From Sandarakinorhabdus sp. (GTDB lineage Bacteria > Pseudomonadota > Alphaproteobacteria > Sphingomonadales > Sphingomonadaceae), in the NCBI GenBank assembly GCA_020692215.1, contig JAIMKW010000002.1:1-64000 (forward strand): DNA of 64,000 bases, read 5' to 3'. The notes beneath the pieces are model-generated. The model ran no database searches, was not told the origin of the DNA, and saw only the letters and a list, made by a program, of their open reading frames with translations. Both the position numbers and the translations under genes were made by a program. Of this stretch, positions 1-9,313 are shown piece after piece (the stretch's first letter is position 1; each line of letters opens with the position of its first letter).

Positions 1-80
1 CCGGCCCGGCGGTGAACCCGATGATCAAGATCACCAACATCGTGGCGTTGCTGCTGCTGGCGGCACTGGCAGCGCACTAA
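1..80 (+). CDS. hppA: K(+)-insensitive pyrophosphate-energized proton pump, C-terminal end (partial)
   Basis: Only the last 25 codons are in the window; the frame enters from the left edge and ends at TAA 78-80. The visible peptide starts GPAVNPMIKITNIVALLLLA, which matches the conserved last helix of membrane H+-translocating pyrophosphatases, where an Asn-Pro and a Lys precede a final hydrophobic segment. The family hydrolyses cytoplasmic pyrophosphate and pumps protons across the inner membrane. A strong intrinsic terminator follows 70 bases downstream. The assignment rests on a short stretch, but this C-terminus is distinctive. Confidence 0.8.
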   Translation, partial: GPAVNPMIKITNIVALLLLAALAAH

Positions 81-150
81 GCCCAAGGCGGCTGCGGCCC
101 GTGCAAGGCACTGGTCCGCAGCTTCGCCGATGGTTTGGCTGAAAAGAAAG

Positions 151-178
151 AGGGCGGGGCATCGACCCCGCCCTTTTT
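151..178 (+). terminator. Rho-independent terminator of hppA
   Basis: A 9-bp perfect stem (AGGGCGGGG, 151-159, with CCCCGCCCT, 166-174) encloses a 6-base loop and runs into TTTTT at 174-178. It reads on the plus strand after hppA, and lies between hppA and the convergent bamE gene. Confidence 0.85.
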
Positions 179-287
179 CACATCAGCCGGGCCATTCGCT
201 CCGGCGGCAGGATTCTGTGTAGAAAGCAGGACTCTGTGCAGAAATCTGCGGATCAGTGCCCAGCACTTACCGCAACCGTGCCAGGCC

Positions 288-743
288 TTATTGCGGCGCG
301 CCGCCGCCCGGTACCGATCCAACCTGGCCGATGTTCCCGAACAGGTCCTCGATGATTCCGGTTTCGCGGCCAAGGGTAGGCGTCTTGTCGCTGTTGGGCG
401 AGATATCGGCCACCAGTTCCAGCCCGCGTCTTTCCACTGCAGTCACGTTGCCATCAGGGCCGAAGCGAACGATCAGCACACGCTGATTCTTGGGAACAGG
501 CCGGGCAAAGGCCAGCTGGTTGGTGTTGCGAGACACATAGTACCAGACATTGTCGTCGAACTGCCCGCTCATCGTGGGGCGGCCCAGCGCCCGCTCGACA
601 GACTGTTTGTTGTCCACGCCGGGCTGGACAGAGGCGACCAGCTCTTCATCGGCAATATAGCCCTGGTTGTTCTGGAACCGGGTGCAGCCAGCCGCGCCAG
701 CCAGCAACAGCGGGATCAGGATCAGTCGGATGTTGAAGGGCAT
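288..743 (-). CDS. bamE: Outer membrane assembly lipoprotein BamE (SmpA/OmlA)
   Basis: A 151-residue lipoprotein. BamE is an accessory subunit of the BAM complex that inserts beta-barrel proteins into the outer membrane. The N-terminus has a charged start, a hydrophobic stretch and a lipobox ending LAGAAGC, so Cys20 is the acylated residue; Thr at +2 fits outer-membrane sorting. The mature part has the SmpA fold signature (a GVDNKQSVERALGRPT helix, then a WYY strand). The start at 743 is chosen because it gives the lipoprotein signal and has an ACGGAG ribosome site; the frame is open to 899, but that extension is Arg-rich. It is divergent from the bc1 chaperone gene, with 186 bases between them, a common alphaproteobacterial arrangement. 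Confidence 0.9.
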   Translation of the reverse strand: MPFNIRLILIPLLLAGAAGCTRFQNNQGYIADEELVASVQPGVDNKQSVERALGRPTMSGQFDDNVWYYVSRNTNQLAFARPVPKNQRVLIVRFGPDGNVTAVERRGLELVADISPNSDKTPTLGRETGIIEDLFGNIGQVGSVPGGGAPQ

Positions 744-929
744 CGGCACTCCGTCGTTGTCTTGTCGCGGAAAGCTGGCCGCGGAATTCATGTCGCAGCC
801 GCCGCGCTTGCGGGCCTGCCACTGTGCCGCCATATGCGCTGGGCGGGGCTTGTGCGCAAGCAATCGGGCTCCATTTCGTCGCATCCGGGCCCGGGCCATG
901 CCCAGACCGGCACCTGAACGGACTTTTTC

Positions 930-1442
930 ATGTCGCTGCTATCCCGCTTCCTCACCCCGCCCAATCCGCCCCTGACAGACCTGTGGATGTGGATTGCCGG
1001 AATGGCGCGACAGCCTGACTGGTATCTTCGCCACGGAGTGGAGGATACGGTCGATGGCCGCTTCGATATGGTCGCGCTCGTCACGTCTCTGGTCCTGATC
1101 CGGCTGGAGCAAGCCGATCTGCGGATGGAAACCGCCCTTTTGACCGAGCGCTTCGTGGAAGACATGGACGGATCGCTCAGGGACATCGGGATCGGGGACA
1201 TGGTGATCGGAAAGCATGTGGGCCGCATGGTTGGCGCCCTTGGCGGGCGGCTTGGCGCCTATCGCAAGGCCCTGGCTGCCGATGCGCCGCCCGCCGACCT
1301 CGTTCAGGCCCTGGCCCGCAATGTGTATCGTGGAAGCCCCCCGCCTGGTGCTGCAGAGGGCCTGGCAAAGGCCACTCGTGCACTGAAAGCGCAAATCGAT
1401 GCAGCCCCGCAAGCAGCGCTTCTTGCCGGAGAGATATCATGA
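930..1442 (+). CDS. Ubiquinol-cytochrome c chaperone (CBP3 family)
   Basis: A 170-residue protein of the CBP3/ubiquinol-cytochrome c chaperone family, whose mitochondrial members help assemble cytochrome b of the bc1 complex. The family pattern is visible: a helical N-terminus with WYLRHGVEDT, then a central region containing the MVALVTSLVLIRL and LTERFVEDMDGSLRDIGIGD segments. No signal peptide or membrane helix is seen, so it should act on the cytoplasmic face. It overlaps the next gene by 4 bases (ATGA), implying translational coupling with the DUF177 protein. Confidence 0.88.
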   Translation: MSLLSRFLTPPNPPLTDLWMWIAGMARQPDWYLRHGVEDTVDGRFDMVALVTSLVLIRLEQADLRMETALLTERFVEDMDGSLRDIGIGDMVIGKHVGRMVGALGGRLGAYRKALAADAPPADLVQALARNVYRGSPPPGAAEGLAKATRALKAQIDAAPQAALLAGEIS

Positions 1443-1977
1443 GCGCGCCAGTCACCCCCGAATTCAGCCACAGGATCCCGCTCGAAAAATTGTCCAGCCG
1501 CGCGCAGGATCATAGTCTTGAAGCCGATGTCGCGGCGCGGGCGGCCCTTGCGGCACGGTTCGATCTGATCGCCATTGATCGGTTGATTGCCCAAGTTTCG
1601 GTGGAAAAGCAGGGCAGGGGCGCCCTGCTGGCGGGGCGGCTGGAAGCCGATGTGGTGCAGCGCTGCGCCTTGTCTGGCGAGCCCGTTCCCGCCCATGTCG
1701 CCGAAACGCTGACCTTGCGCTTCGAGCCGGAGCAAGCGGAGCCTGGCGAGATTGAACTCGAGGCCAGCGCTCTTGATGTGTTGGCGGTGGAGGATGGCGC
1801 TGTCGATATTGGCGAGGCGGTCGCGCAGTCGCTGTTCCTGGCGCTTGATCCCTATCCTCGGGCTGATGAGGCGGTGCTTGCCCGCGTGCGCGCGCTGATT
1901 CTGAGCGAGGAGGAAGCCGAAGCCGCCGAAGCTGATGCCAAGGCAAAGGCGAGCCCGTTCGCGGTGCTGAAGAAACA

Positions 1978-1981
<4 letters not shown>
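1439..1981 (+). CDS. YceD/DUF177 family protein
   Basis: A 180-residue acidic protein of the DUF177 (YceD) family. Homologues are linked to 23S rRNA and ribosome metabolism and normally sit directly before rpmF (L32) and plsX. The domain is recognised from the central CALSGEPVPAHVAETLTLRF segment, an acidic insert around residues 95-120, and a C-terminal SPFAVLKK tail preceded by an Ala/Glu-rich helix. Here it is sandwiched between the bc1 chaperone (ATGA overlap) and an aminotransferase (GTGA overlap); neither rpmF nor plsX is present. Only one cysteine of the usual pair region is seen. Precise role unproven. Confidence 0.82.
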
Positions 1982-3162
<1,181 letters not shown>

Positions 3163-3175
3163 GTCGGGGTCGGGC

Positions 3176-3355
3176 CTAGAAATCCGAGCAGATCCCCTTT
3201 ACCTCCCAGTCGCCATAGCGGGTGGGTTCGGGCCCATCACGGCCGCCGATTTCCTCGGGCGGGGTGGCGGGCTTGCCGGCAGCCTTGTTCGTGTTCGATG
3301 GGGCCTGCGGTGGCCTCGGAGCCTCATCTTTTGCGGGGGTCTCTTTTCCTGTCAT
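3176..3355 (-). CDS. Succinate dehydrogenase assembly factor 4 homologue (DUF1674)
   Basis: A 59-residue protein ending in the diagnostic DUF1674 signature GGRDGPEPTRYGDWEVKG, just before the stop. In eukaryotes this family (SDHAF4/Sdh8) binds flavinated SdhA and promotes its assembly. The N-terminal 35 residues are a low-complexity Pro/Ala/Lys stretch, normal for the family. The chosen start at 3355 gives a typical length; the frame stays open to 3577, but that part lies antisense to the neighbouring dehydrogenase gene. It is convergent with the aminotransferase and divergent from the SDR gene. Confidence 0.85.
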   Translation of the reverse strand: MTGKETPAKDEAPRPPQAPSNTNKAAGKPATPPEEIGGRDGPEPTRYGDWEVKGICSDF

Positions 3356-3422
3356 GGTGACCCCATAGCAGTGGGGCGTGGCACGTGGAAACTGTGCAAG
3401 GCAGGATGGGGGAATGGGTCGC

Positions 3423-4244
3423 ATGCTGGATTTGAAGGGCAAGGTCATTGCTGTCACGGGCGCGGGGAGCGGCATTGGCCGGGCGCTCGCGCTTGGCCTT
3501 GCGCGGCGCGGCGCAACTCTCGCCCTTTCCGATCGCGATACTGCGGGGCTTGCTGAAACCGGGCGGCTGCTGGGCAATTATCCCCATTCAACCAGCGCGT
3601 TTGATGTGACAGACCATGCAGCCCTGAAAGACTGGATCGAAGGCGCTGTTCAGGATTTCGGCGGGCTGGACGGCATCATCAACAACGCCGGGCTTTCTGT
3701 CGTTGCCCCCTTCGCCGATTGCCCCAAGGACGATTTTAACCGCGTGATGGCGGTAAATTTCGATGCGGTGGTGGAAGGCTGCCGGCTGGCGCTGCCGCAT
3801 GTCCGCGCGCGGGGCAGCGGCTGGATTGTCAACATATCCTCGGTGTTCGGGATGATGGCCTACCCGACGCAAAGTGCCTACAATGCTTCGAAATTTGCGG
3901 TTCGCGGCCTGACGGAGGCGCTCCATCTCGAGCTTGAGCAAACCGACCCGGGCATCAAGGTGATCCGGGTGCACCCCGGCGGCATCAAGACCAATGTGGC
4001 GCGCAATGCCAAGGTGATTGCCACCATGCCGGGCAGCGTTCCCGAGGGCGAGCAGGGCGATGCCTTTGAAAAGGCCGCCCGCACCACGCCAGAGGCTGCG
4101 GCTGAAACCATCATCCGAGGCATGGAAAAAGGCCAGCATAGGGTGCTGATCGGCCCTGACGCGCGCTTCATAGACTGGATGGTCCGGCTGTTTCCGGTAA
4201 CCCATATGAAGCGGATCGGGATGTTTCTGGGCGGCAGCCAGTAA
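3423..4244 (+). CDS. Short-chain dehydrogenase/reductase
   Basis: A 273-residue classical SDR. The NAD(P) motif TGAGSGIG is at residues 12-19, NNAG at 87-90, the catalytic serine around 139-140, and Tyr153/Lys157 in a YNASK motif. Asp37 after the second beta strand (SDRD) favours NAD over NADP. The start is placed at 3423 because a GGGGGA ribosome site lies about 9 bases upstream; an ATG at 3414 sits too close to it. The C-terminal extension with a VLIGPDARFIDW segment is common in SDRs annotated as acetoin or lipid oxidoreductases. Substrate unknown. Confidence 0.85.
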   Translation: MLDLKGKVIAVTGAGSGIGRALALGLARRGATLALSDRDTAGLAETGRLLGNYPHSTSAFDVTDHAALKDWIEGAVQDFGGLDGIINNAGLSVVAPFADCPKDDFNRVMAVNFDAVVEGCRLALPHVRARGSGWIVNISSVFGMMAYPTQSAYNASKFAVRGLTEALHLELEQTDPGIKVIRVHPGGIKTNVARNAKVIATMPGSVPEGEQGDAFEKAARTTPEAAAETIIRGMEKGQHRVLIGPDARFIDWMVRLFPVTHMKRIGMFLGGSQ

Positions 4245-4317
4245 GGGAAGGGCCATGGCAAACCGGCCTGGCATCTCGCATGTTGAAATCCGCCGCGATT
4301 AATCCACATAGAAGAGC

Positions 4318-5271
4318 ATGAACCAGACCAAGACATTCATGCTGATGGCTGCCATGGCCGCGCTGTTCATGGGCGTCGGCTACGTGATCGGCGGCATATC
4401 GGGCATGCTGATCGCCTTTGTCCTTGCTGCGGGGATGAACATCTTTGCTTACTGGAACAGCGACAAGCTGGTTCTGAAGATGCACAATGCGCAAGAAGTC
4501 GGGCCCGATCATCCACTCTGGAAGATCGTGGCGCCCCTGGCGCAGCGGGCCGAATTGCCCATGCCCAAGGTCTATATGGTCAATCAGGACCAGCCCAACG
4601 CCTTCGCCACGGGCCGCAACCCGGAAAATGCCGCCGTTGCTGCAACCAACGGCCTGATGCGCATGCTGGATGCCGATGAAATCGCCGCGGTGATGGCGCA
4701 CGAACTTGCCCATGTGAAGAACCGGGATACGTTGGTGATGACGGTGACGGCAACGCTTGCGGGGGCCATCTCCATGCTGGGCAACTGGGCCTTTTTTCTG
4801 GGGGGCAACCGCAACAGCGGCCAATCTAACATGTTTGTCGCGCTGATTGCGATGATCGTTGCGCCGATCGCAGCCGGGCTGGTGCAGATGGCGATCAGCC
4901 GCACGCGCGAATATGGTGCCGACGCGATGGGCGCCGATATCAGCGGCCAGCCGCTGAAGCTCGCCTCTGCACTTGCCAAGTTGCAAGGTGCGGCCCGGCG
5001 CATTCCGAACCCTGTAGCAGAGGCCAATCCGGCCGCGGCCTCTCTTTACATTGTCGCGCCCGGCCTTGGCGGCGTAAGGGACAGCATGTTCAGCACCCAC
5101 CCGGCAGCCGAAAACCGCATCGCAGCGCTTGAAGCGATGGCCGGTTCTGCCCTTCCCGATGTTGCAGGCTCTATCAGTCAGCCCTGGCCACACTCTTCAG
5201 TCCCGCGGCAGGGCCGCCCCAGCGCGTTGGGCATCAACAGCCAGACGAGACGCCGCGATCACCGGGGCTGA
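4318..5271 (+). CDS. htpX: Zinc metalloprotease HtpX
   Basis: A 317-residue M48B membrane peptidase that degrades misfolded inner-membrane proteins together with FtsH. Two N-terminal hydrophobic segments (residues about 7-25 and 28-46) are followed by the zinc site HELAH at 128-132, two further hydrophobic segments (about 143-160 and 172-190), and the third-ligand region [24 protein letters not shown] near residue 265 is the conserved C-terminal HtpX motif. About 35 residues after it, rich in Gln, Arg and Ser, are unlike the family core. An AGAAG ribosome site precedes the ATG. Confidence 0.93.
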   Translation: MNQTKTFMLMAAMAALFMGVGYVIGGISGMLIAFVLAAGMNIFAYWNSDKLVLKMHNAQEVGPDHPLWKIVAPLAQRAELPMPKVYMVNQDQPNAFATGRNPENAAVAATNGLMRMLDADEIAAVMAHELAHVKNRDTLVMTVTATLAGAISMLGNWAFFLGGNRNSGQSNMFVALIAMIVAPIAAGLVQMAISRTREYGADAMGADISGQPLKLASALAKLQGAARRIPNPVAEANPAAASLYIVAPGLGGVRDSMFSTHPAAENRIAALEAMAGSALPDVAGSISQPWPHSSVPRQGRPSALGINSQTRRRDHRG

Positions 5272-5347
5272 GCCGCCGCCCGGCAGGGCTAATCCGCGTT
5301 CGGGGGGGCGATCACGCAGCGGCCATTTGGGCGCACGGCCCGATGGA

Positions 5348-6628
5348 GTGCCCGATGGAACGGGACGGATTGCGGCGCAGGGAACCCCTGTTCCTGGCCT
5401 GGCAGCGCGCCGCGCCGCTGTGCAGCTCCTGCACGGCGTGACTGTCCTTGGCCGACCGCTGGACCCGATGCTGGACCGGGCCTTTCAAGGCATGTCGCAG
5501 CCGGATCGTGGACTTGCGCGCAATCTGGTCGGCGGTGTGCTGCGCAACCTTTCCGGCCTTGATGCCCTGATCGATTCGGCCTGTGCCCGCCCGTTGCCCG
5601 CGGATTCGCGAGCGCGACAGGCGCTGCGCGTTGCGCTGGCCGGCCGGCTGCTGCTGGATACGCCGCCACACGCCGCGATCGCCACGATCCTGCCACTTCT
5701 GGAAGGTGGCCCGCGCCGGTTGGCGCATGGCGTACTTTCCACCTTGTTCCGAACCGAAGCTACCCTGCCTGAGCCGGCCTTGCCTGCGCCATGGGCAGAG
5801 CGCTGGGCAAAGGCCTGGGGCCCGGCAGAAGCGGCGGCTGCCTCGCGAAGGCTGGCGGCAATACCGCCGACAGATCTGTGCCTGGCCAACCCTGCCGCCA
5901 CCGACGAATGGGTTGACCGCCTTGGCGGAACCAGCCTGATGGCCGGCCATGTGCGGCTTCCGGGCTCGCAATCGGTTGAAGGTCTGGCTGGTTTTGATGG
6001 GGGCCAGTGGTGGGTTCAGGATGTCGCCGCAAGCCTGCCTGCACGGCTGCTGGGCGATGTGCGTGGCATGCGCGTGCTGGATTTGTGCGCAGCGCCGGGC
6101 GGCAAGACCCTGCAACTCGCTGCTGCCGGCGCTGCAGTGACGGCACTGGATATCAGCGCTTCGCGCCTCAAGCGCCTGCGCAGCAATCTGGAGCGCACAG
6201 GCCTGAAAGCCGAAATCGTTCAGGCTGATGCGCGCCAGTGGCAACCGGATGCGCCATTTGATGCAATCCTGCTGGACGCCCCCTGTTCGGCGACCGGGAC
6301 CTTCGGGCGGCACCCCGATCTCTTGTATCTGAAGGCCAGTCTCGATCTGGCGCCGTTGCTGGCGTTGCAGCGCGATCTTCGCAATGCGGCCGGCGGCTGG
6401 CTGAAGCCGGGTGGCCGGCTGGTTTATGCCGTGTGTTCGCTAGAGCCTGCGGAAGGAGAAGGGGTAACCCCAATTGCAGGCCTGACTGCAGACCCGGTCC
6501 GGCCTGAGGAACTGCCCGCCGGGCTGAGCCCCACAGAGCAAGGGACCGTCCGCACCCTGCCTTCGCTTTGGGGGGATGCGGGGGGTGCGGACGGTTTCTT
6601 TATCGCTCGCTACCGAGCGTCACTCTGA
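5348..6628 (+). CDS. rsmB: 16S rRNA (cytosine-C5)-methyltransferase, RsmB family
   Basis: About 426 residues. The N-terminal NusB-like helical domain (recognisable at PGLAARRAAVQLL, then RQALRVALAGRLLLDTPPHAAI) is followed by the Rossmann methyltransferase domain with SAM motif DLCAAPGGKT at about residues 245-254. The two family cysteines are Cys313 in DAPCSATGTF and the nucleophile Cys363 in YAVCSLEP. Members methylate C967 of 16S rRNA. The start is uncertain: GTG 5348 gives a sensible N-terminus but has no clear ribosome site, TTG 5327 is an alternative, and the frame is open further upstream into htpX. It is convergent with the glycine-zipper gene, 26 bases apart. Confidence 0.85.
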   Translation: MPDGTGRIAAQGTPVPGLAARRAAVQLLHGVTVLGRPLDPMLDRAFQGMSQPDRGLARNLVGGVLRNLSGLDALIDSACARPLPADSRARQALRVALAGRLLLDTPPHAAIATILPLLEGGPRRLAHGVLSTLFRTEATLPEPALPAPWAERWAKAWGPAEAAAASRRLAAIPPTDLCLANPAATDEWVDRLGGTSLMAGHVRLPGSQSVEGLAGFDGGQWWVQDVAASLPARLLGDVRGMRVLDLCAAPGGKTLQLAAAGAAVTALDISASRLKRLRSNLERTGLKAEIVQADARQWQPDAPFDAILLDAPCSATGTFGRHPDLLYLKASLDLAPLLALQRDLRNAAGGWLKPGGRLVYAVCSLEPAEGEGVTPIAGLTADPVRPEELPAGLSPTEQGTVRTLPSLWGDAGGADGFFIARYRASL

Positions 6629-6654
6629 AGGCGCGCTACCAAGTGTAATCCTGC

Positions 6655-7278
6655 TCAGCGACAGCGGGCATTGCCGCGGTCCAGTTCGCGGCCGATTATG
6701 GCGCCGAGCGAGCCACCGATGATGGCACCGATCTCCCGGTTGCCCTGCTGGGCTAGAACGGTGCCCAGCGTTCCTCCGGCTGCTGCGCCCACGATCGTAC
6801 CGGTCGAGCCGTCGGAGCGGCGGCAATAAACCGAGCCGTTGCGGCCCCAGTAATAGGGATCCTGTCCGCGGTAAGACGCTCCCTGATAGATAGGGCCGTT
6901 GTTGGTCCATCGGCTGCCATTGTAATAGGGCTGCTGGGCTGCAGGGCCGCGATAGCCGGGCTGAACATAGACCGGCTGTGTGTAGACCCGCTGGCCATAG
7001 ACAGCGCGGTTCTCGTACCGGTTCTGGTAGCGCCTGTCGTTCCGGTTGTCGGCGCGAACGCCGTCGCGATAGCCCTGGCGATAGGCCTGATTGCGGTTGG
7101 CCTTGTTGCCGCGATAGTCGTTGCGGTTGTCCCGGCGATCATTCCGGTAGCCGCGGTCATCCCGGTCTGCACGCCATTCCTTGCGGTCGCGATCGCGCCG
7201 ATCATCGTCGGCAAGGGCGGGCACCGCCATGGAGAAGGCTGCAAGTCCGGCTGTGATGGCAAAAAATCCGCTCTTCAT
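6655..7278 (-). CDS. Secreted glycine-zipper 2TM domain protein, Arg/Asp/Asn-rich
   Basis: 207 residues. A clear Sec signal peptide (cleavage after about residue 23, VPALA) leads into about 75 residues made almost entirely of Arg, Asp, Asn and Tyr (DRRDNRNDYRGNKANRNQ and similar), then a Tyr/Gln/Pro stretch, then a glycine-zipper segment (IVGAAAGGTLGTVLA and IGAIIGGSLGAIIG) ending ARCR. Glycine-zipper proteins of this type associate with the outer membrane. The polyampholyte stretch looks disordered. A GGAAGGA ribosome site lies 8 bases before ATG 7278. Function unknown; this architecture is common in sphingomonads. Confidence 0.82.
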   Translation of the reverse strand: MKSGFFAITAGLAAFSMAVPALADDDRRDRDRKEWRADRDDRGYRNDRRDNRNDYRGNKANRNQAYRQGYRDGVRADNRNDRRYQNRYENRAVYGQRVYTQPVYVQPGYRGPAAQQPYYNGSRWTNNGPIYQGASYRGQDPYYWGRNGSVYCRRSDGSTGTIVGAAAGGTLGTVLAQQGNREIGAIIGGSLGAIIGRELDRGNARCR

Positions 7279-7438
7279 GGTCCCAGTCCTTCCGATATCG
7301 CCAGCTCTTGCGAGTTGGCATCTTCACAGTGCAACCGATGCGCTGACATCAAGCTGAAGCGGCCATTCATGCAGCAGACAGGCATTGCCGATCTTGCTAC
7401 TGGCAGCGCAGGCACAGGCTGAGGAAAGTTCGCAAACC

Positions 7439-8497
7439 ATGTGGTGGAAGTCTTTGCTGGCAGCCGGATCGGCCTTTGCACTCGGGAGCATGGCAGCGCT
7501 CTATGCTGCGGGCCCTCCGCTCGGTTCGGGTGTGGTCGAAGGCCTGCAGATCAGCTCGACTGCGGCCCCGCTGAACGCGTCGGATACAGCGATGGATCGT
7601 GTCGGCAAGCTTCGCAGCATGGGTGGCCTCGTTCTCGACTCGAAGGACCGTCGGTTCGGCGGCATTTCCGCCATGCTTTGGGCCGAGAGCTGCGGCCGTC
7701 TGCTTGCCGTCAGCGACACGGGCTTGTGGATCATTCTGGAGCCGGAAGAAGCTGATGGCCAGCTGCTGGGGGTTCGAGTGGCATGGATTGCGCCGCTGCT
7801 GGGTCTGGATGGCAGGCCGCCCGCAAGCAAGAGCGCGGCCGATGCCGAAAGCCTGGCACAGGCGGCCAATGGGGATATCTGGGTTTTCTATGAGCAGCAG
7901 CATCGCGGAATGCGGTTCGAAGGGGTTGACGCTTGCAGGCCCGAGACGCTCGCCTCAGTGCCCGTGGAGCAATGGGAGCCGCCGGGCACAGCCATGTGGC
8001 CCAGCAATGGCGGAATCGAAGCCTCCGCCATGCAGGGGGAAACGCTGTTGATGCTGTCCGAGGCAGTTGCAGGGCCGCAAGGTGGCCGCGCTGGTCTCGC
8101 AGGTGCGCCGGGCAGTCCTGTTCGGGTGTTTTCCTACATGAACCCCGATGGGCACCAGCCAACAGCAATGGAACCGCGTGATCCGGGGAGTGACAATGGC
8201 GCCATGCTGGTTCTGCACCGCAGCTTTTCCCCGCTGCGGGGTGTGTCCATCATCCTGTCGGAAGCGCAGATCGGGGCCAGCCCTGCAGATGTCGTCGAGC
8301 CGCGCGAGATAGCCCGGCTTCAGCCGCCGTTTCTGGTCGATAATATGGAAGCGCTCGCCGTCCGCGTGGAGGGCGAGCGCAGATATGTCTATCTGATGTC
8401 AGATAACAATTTCAATCCGTTGCAGCGCACACTTCTAATGAAGTTTGAGCTGTTGCAGGAAAAGCGGGAAAGACTGGAAGCCGGATCAGCCCCGTGA
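7439..8497 (+). CDS. Esterase-like activity of phytase family protein (secreted)
   Basis: 352 residues, predicted periplasmic or anchored: residues 1-25 form a single hydrophobic segment after MWWK. The body matches the phytase-like beta-propeller domain PF13449, with a GGISAMLW motif near residue 75, a DTGLWIIL strand, ADAESLAQAANGDIWVFYEQQ (the conserved DAESL pattern) and a C-terminal VDNMEALAVR segment. Members are calcium-dependent phosphoesterase-like proteins of uncertain substrate. The start at 7439 follows a GAGGAAAG site with about 10-base spacing; an in-frame alternative at 7385 would add residues ahead of the signal. It is divergent from the glycine-zipper gene. Confidence 0.8.
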   Translation: MWWKSLLAAGSAFALGSMAALYAAGPPLGSGVVEGLQISSTAAPLNASDTAMDRVGKLRSMGGLVLDSKDRRFGGISAMLWAESCGRLLAVSDTGLWIILEPEEADGQLLGVRVAWIAPLLGLDGRPPASKSAADAESLAQAANGDIWVFYEQQHRGMRFEGVDACRPETLASVPVEQWEPPGTAMWPSNGGIEASAMQGETLLMLSEAVAGPQGGRAGLAGAPGSPVRVFSYMNPDGHQPTAMEPRDPGSDNGAMLVLHRSFSPLRGVSIILSEAQIGASPADVVEPREIARLQPPFLVDNMEALAVRVEGERRYVYLMSDNNFNPLQRTLLMKFELLQEKRERLEAGSAP

Positions 8498-8506
8498 CGC
8501 CGCGCT

Positions 8507-8809
8507 TCAGGCTGCAGCCGAAGTCGCCTCTGTCGCTTTCTTGGCGATTTCGCGCTTCAGCCGCTGGGCCTTCAGGCTGAGATCTTCCTTGCTGGTCTTC
8601 AAAAGCCAGTTGTCCAGGCCGCCGACATGCTCCACCGAACGCAGGCCGTGCGTGGAAACGCGCAGGCGGATCGACCGCCCCAGCGTTTCCGACATCAGCG
8701 TAACATTCTGCAGGTTGGGCAGGAACGACCGCTTGGTCTTGTTGTTCGCATGGCTGACATTGTGGCCGATCTGACGGCCCTTGCCCGTGAGTTCGCAAAC
8801 GCGCGACAT
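8507..8809 (-). CDS. rpmB: 50S ribosomal protein L28
   Basis: A 100-residue basic protein starting [20 protein letters not shown], the classic L28 N-terminus, with NVTL and [13 protein letters not shown] later. L28 is a structural protein of the large subunit. It has the longer alphaproteobacterial C-terminus ([15 protein letters not shown]). A GAGGAT ribosome site precedes ATG 8809, and a sigma-70-like promoter is visible about 65-90 bases upstream. Confidence 0.97.
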   Translation of the reverse strand: MSRVCELTGKGRQIGHNVSHANNKTKRSFLPNLQNVTLMSETLGRSIRLRVSTHGLRSVEHVGGLDNWLLKTSKEDLSLKAQRLKREIAKKATEATSAAA

Positions 8810-8870
8810 GTGAAGATCCTCGAACTGGTCTGGTGCGCCAGGCAAAATGCCGGTCGCAAAACGAGGGCGG

Positions 8871-8899
8871 GCCATAGCCTTGCTCAGGGGGAGCGTCAA
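8871..8899 (-). promoter_or_regulatory. Putative sigma-70 promoter of rpmB
   Basis: On the minus strand, TTGACG (8894-8899) and TATGGC (8871-8876) are separated by exactly 17 bases, giving a leader of about 55 bases before the rpmB start. The -35 box is a 5/6 match; the -10 box is weaker. Confidence 0.5.
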
Positions 8900-8995
8900 G
8901 CAAAAGCGGCTCGGCGCAAGCAGCCGGGCACCACACGTTAATTTGGGTGGCAAGGCGGCTAGACCCATCGGATTGGCCATGCCAATAGTTTGGTT

Positions 8996-9289
8996 GTGCC
9001 TGTTTTCGCGATTCATTGTATCGACAAGCCGCTCCAGCAGGAGCTGCGCGCTGCCACGCGGCCAGCGCATCTTGCGTTTCTGGAATCGAGGATCGAGCAG
9101 GTCGTCGTCGCAGGCCCGCTTCTGGATGATGAAGGCGCACCTATCGGATCCATGATCATCATGGATTTCCCCGACCGCCGCGCCGCCGTCACCTTCGCTG
9201 CCGAAGATCCCTATGCCCGTGCCGGGCTGTTCGCGAGTGTCGCCGTGACCGCCTGGCGCCAGGTGTTGCCCAGAGAGCAGGATCTTTAG
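8996..9289 (+). CDS. YciI family protein
   Basis: About 97 residues of the YciI-like (ferredoxin-fold, dimeric alpha-beta barrel) family. The pattern [34 protein letters not shown] and a C-terminal DPYARAGLF is diagnostic. The His in the RPAHL segment and the Asp in DDEG correspond to the conserved putative active-site pair. Biochemical role mostly unknown. The start is GTG 8996 by family alignment (Met-Pro-x-Phe); TTG 8990 is also possible, and neither has a good ribosome site. Confidence 0.8.
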   Translation: MPVFAIHCIDKPLQQELRAATRPAHLAFLESRIEQVVVAGPLLDDEGAPIGSMIIMDFPDRRAAVTFAAEDPYARAGLFASVAVTAWRQVLPREQDL

Positions 9290-9313
9290 CCCGAACAGGA
9301 TCGCAGCGCGGAC

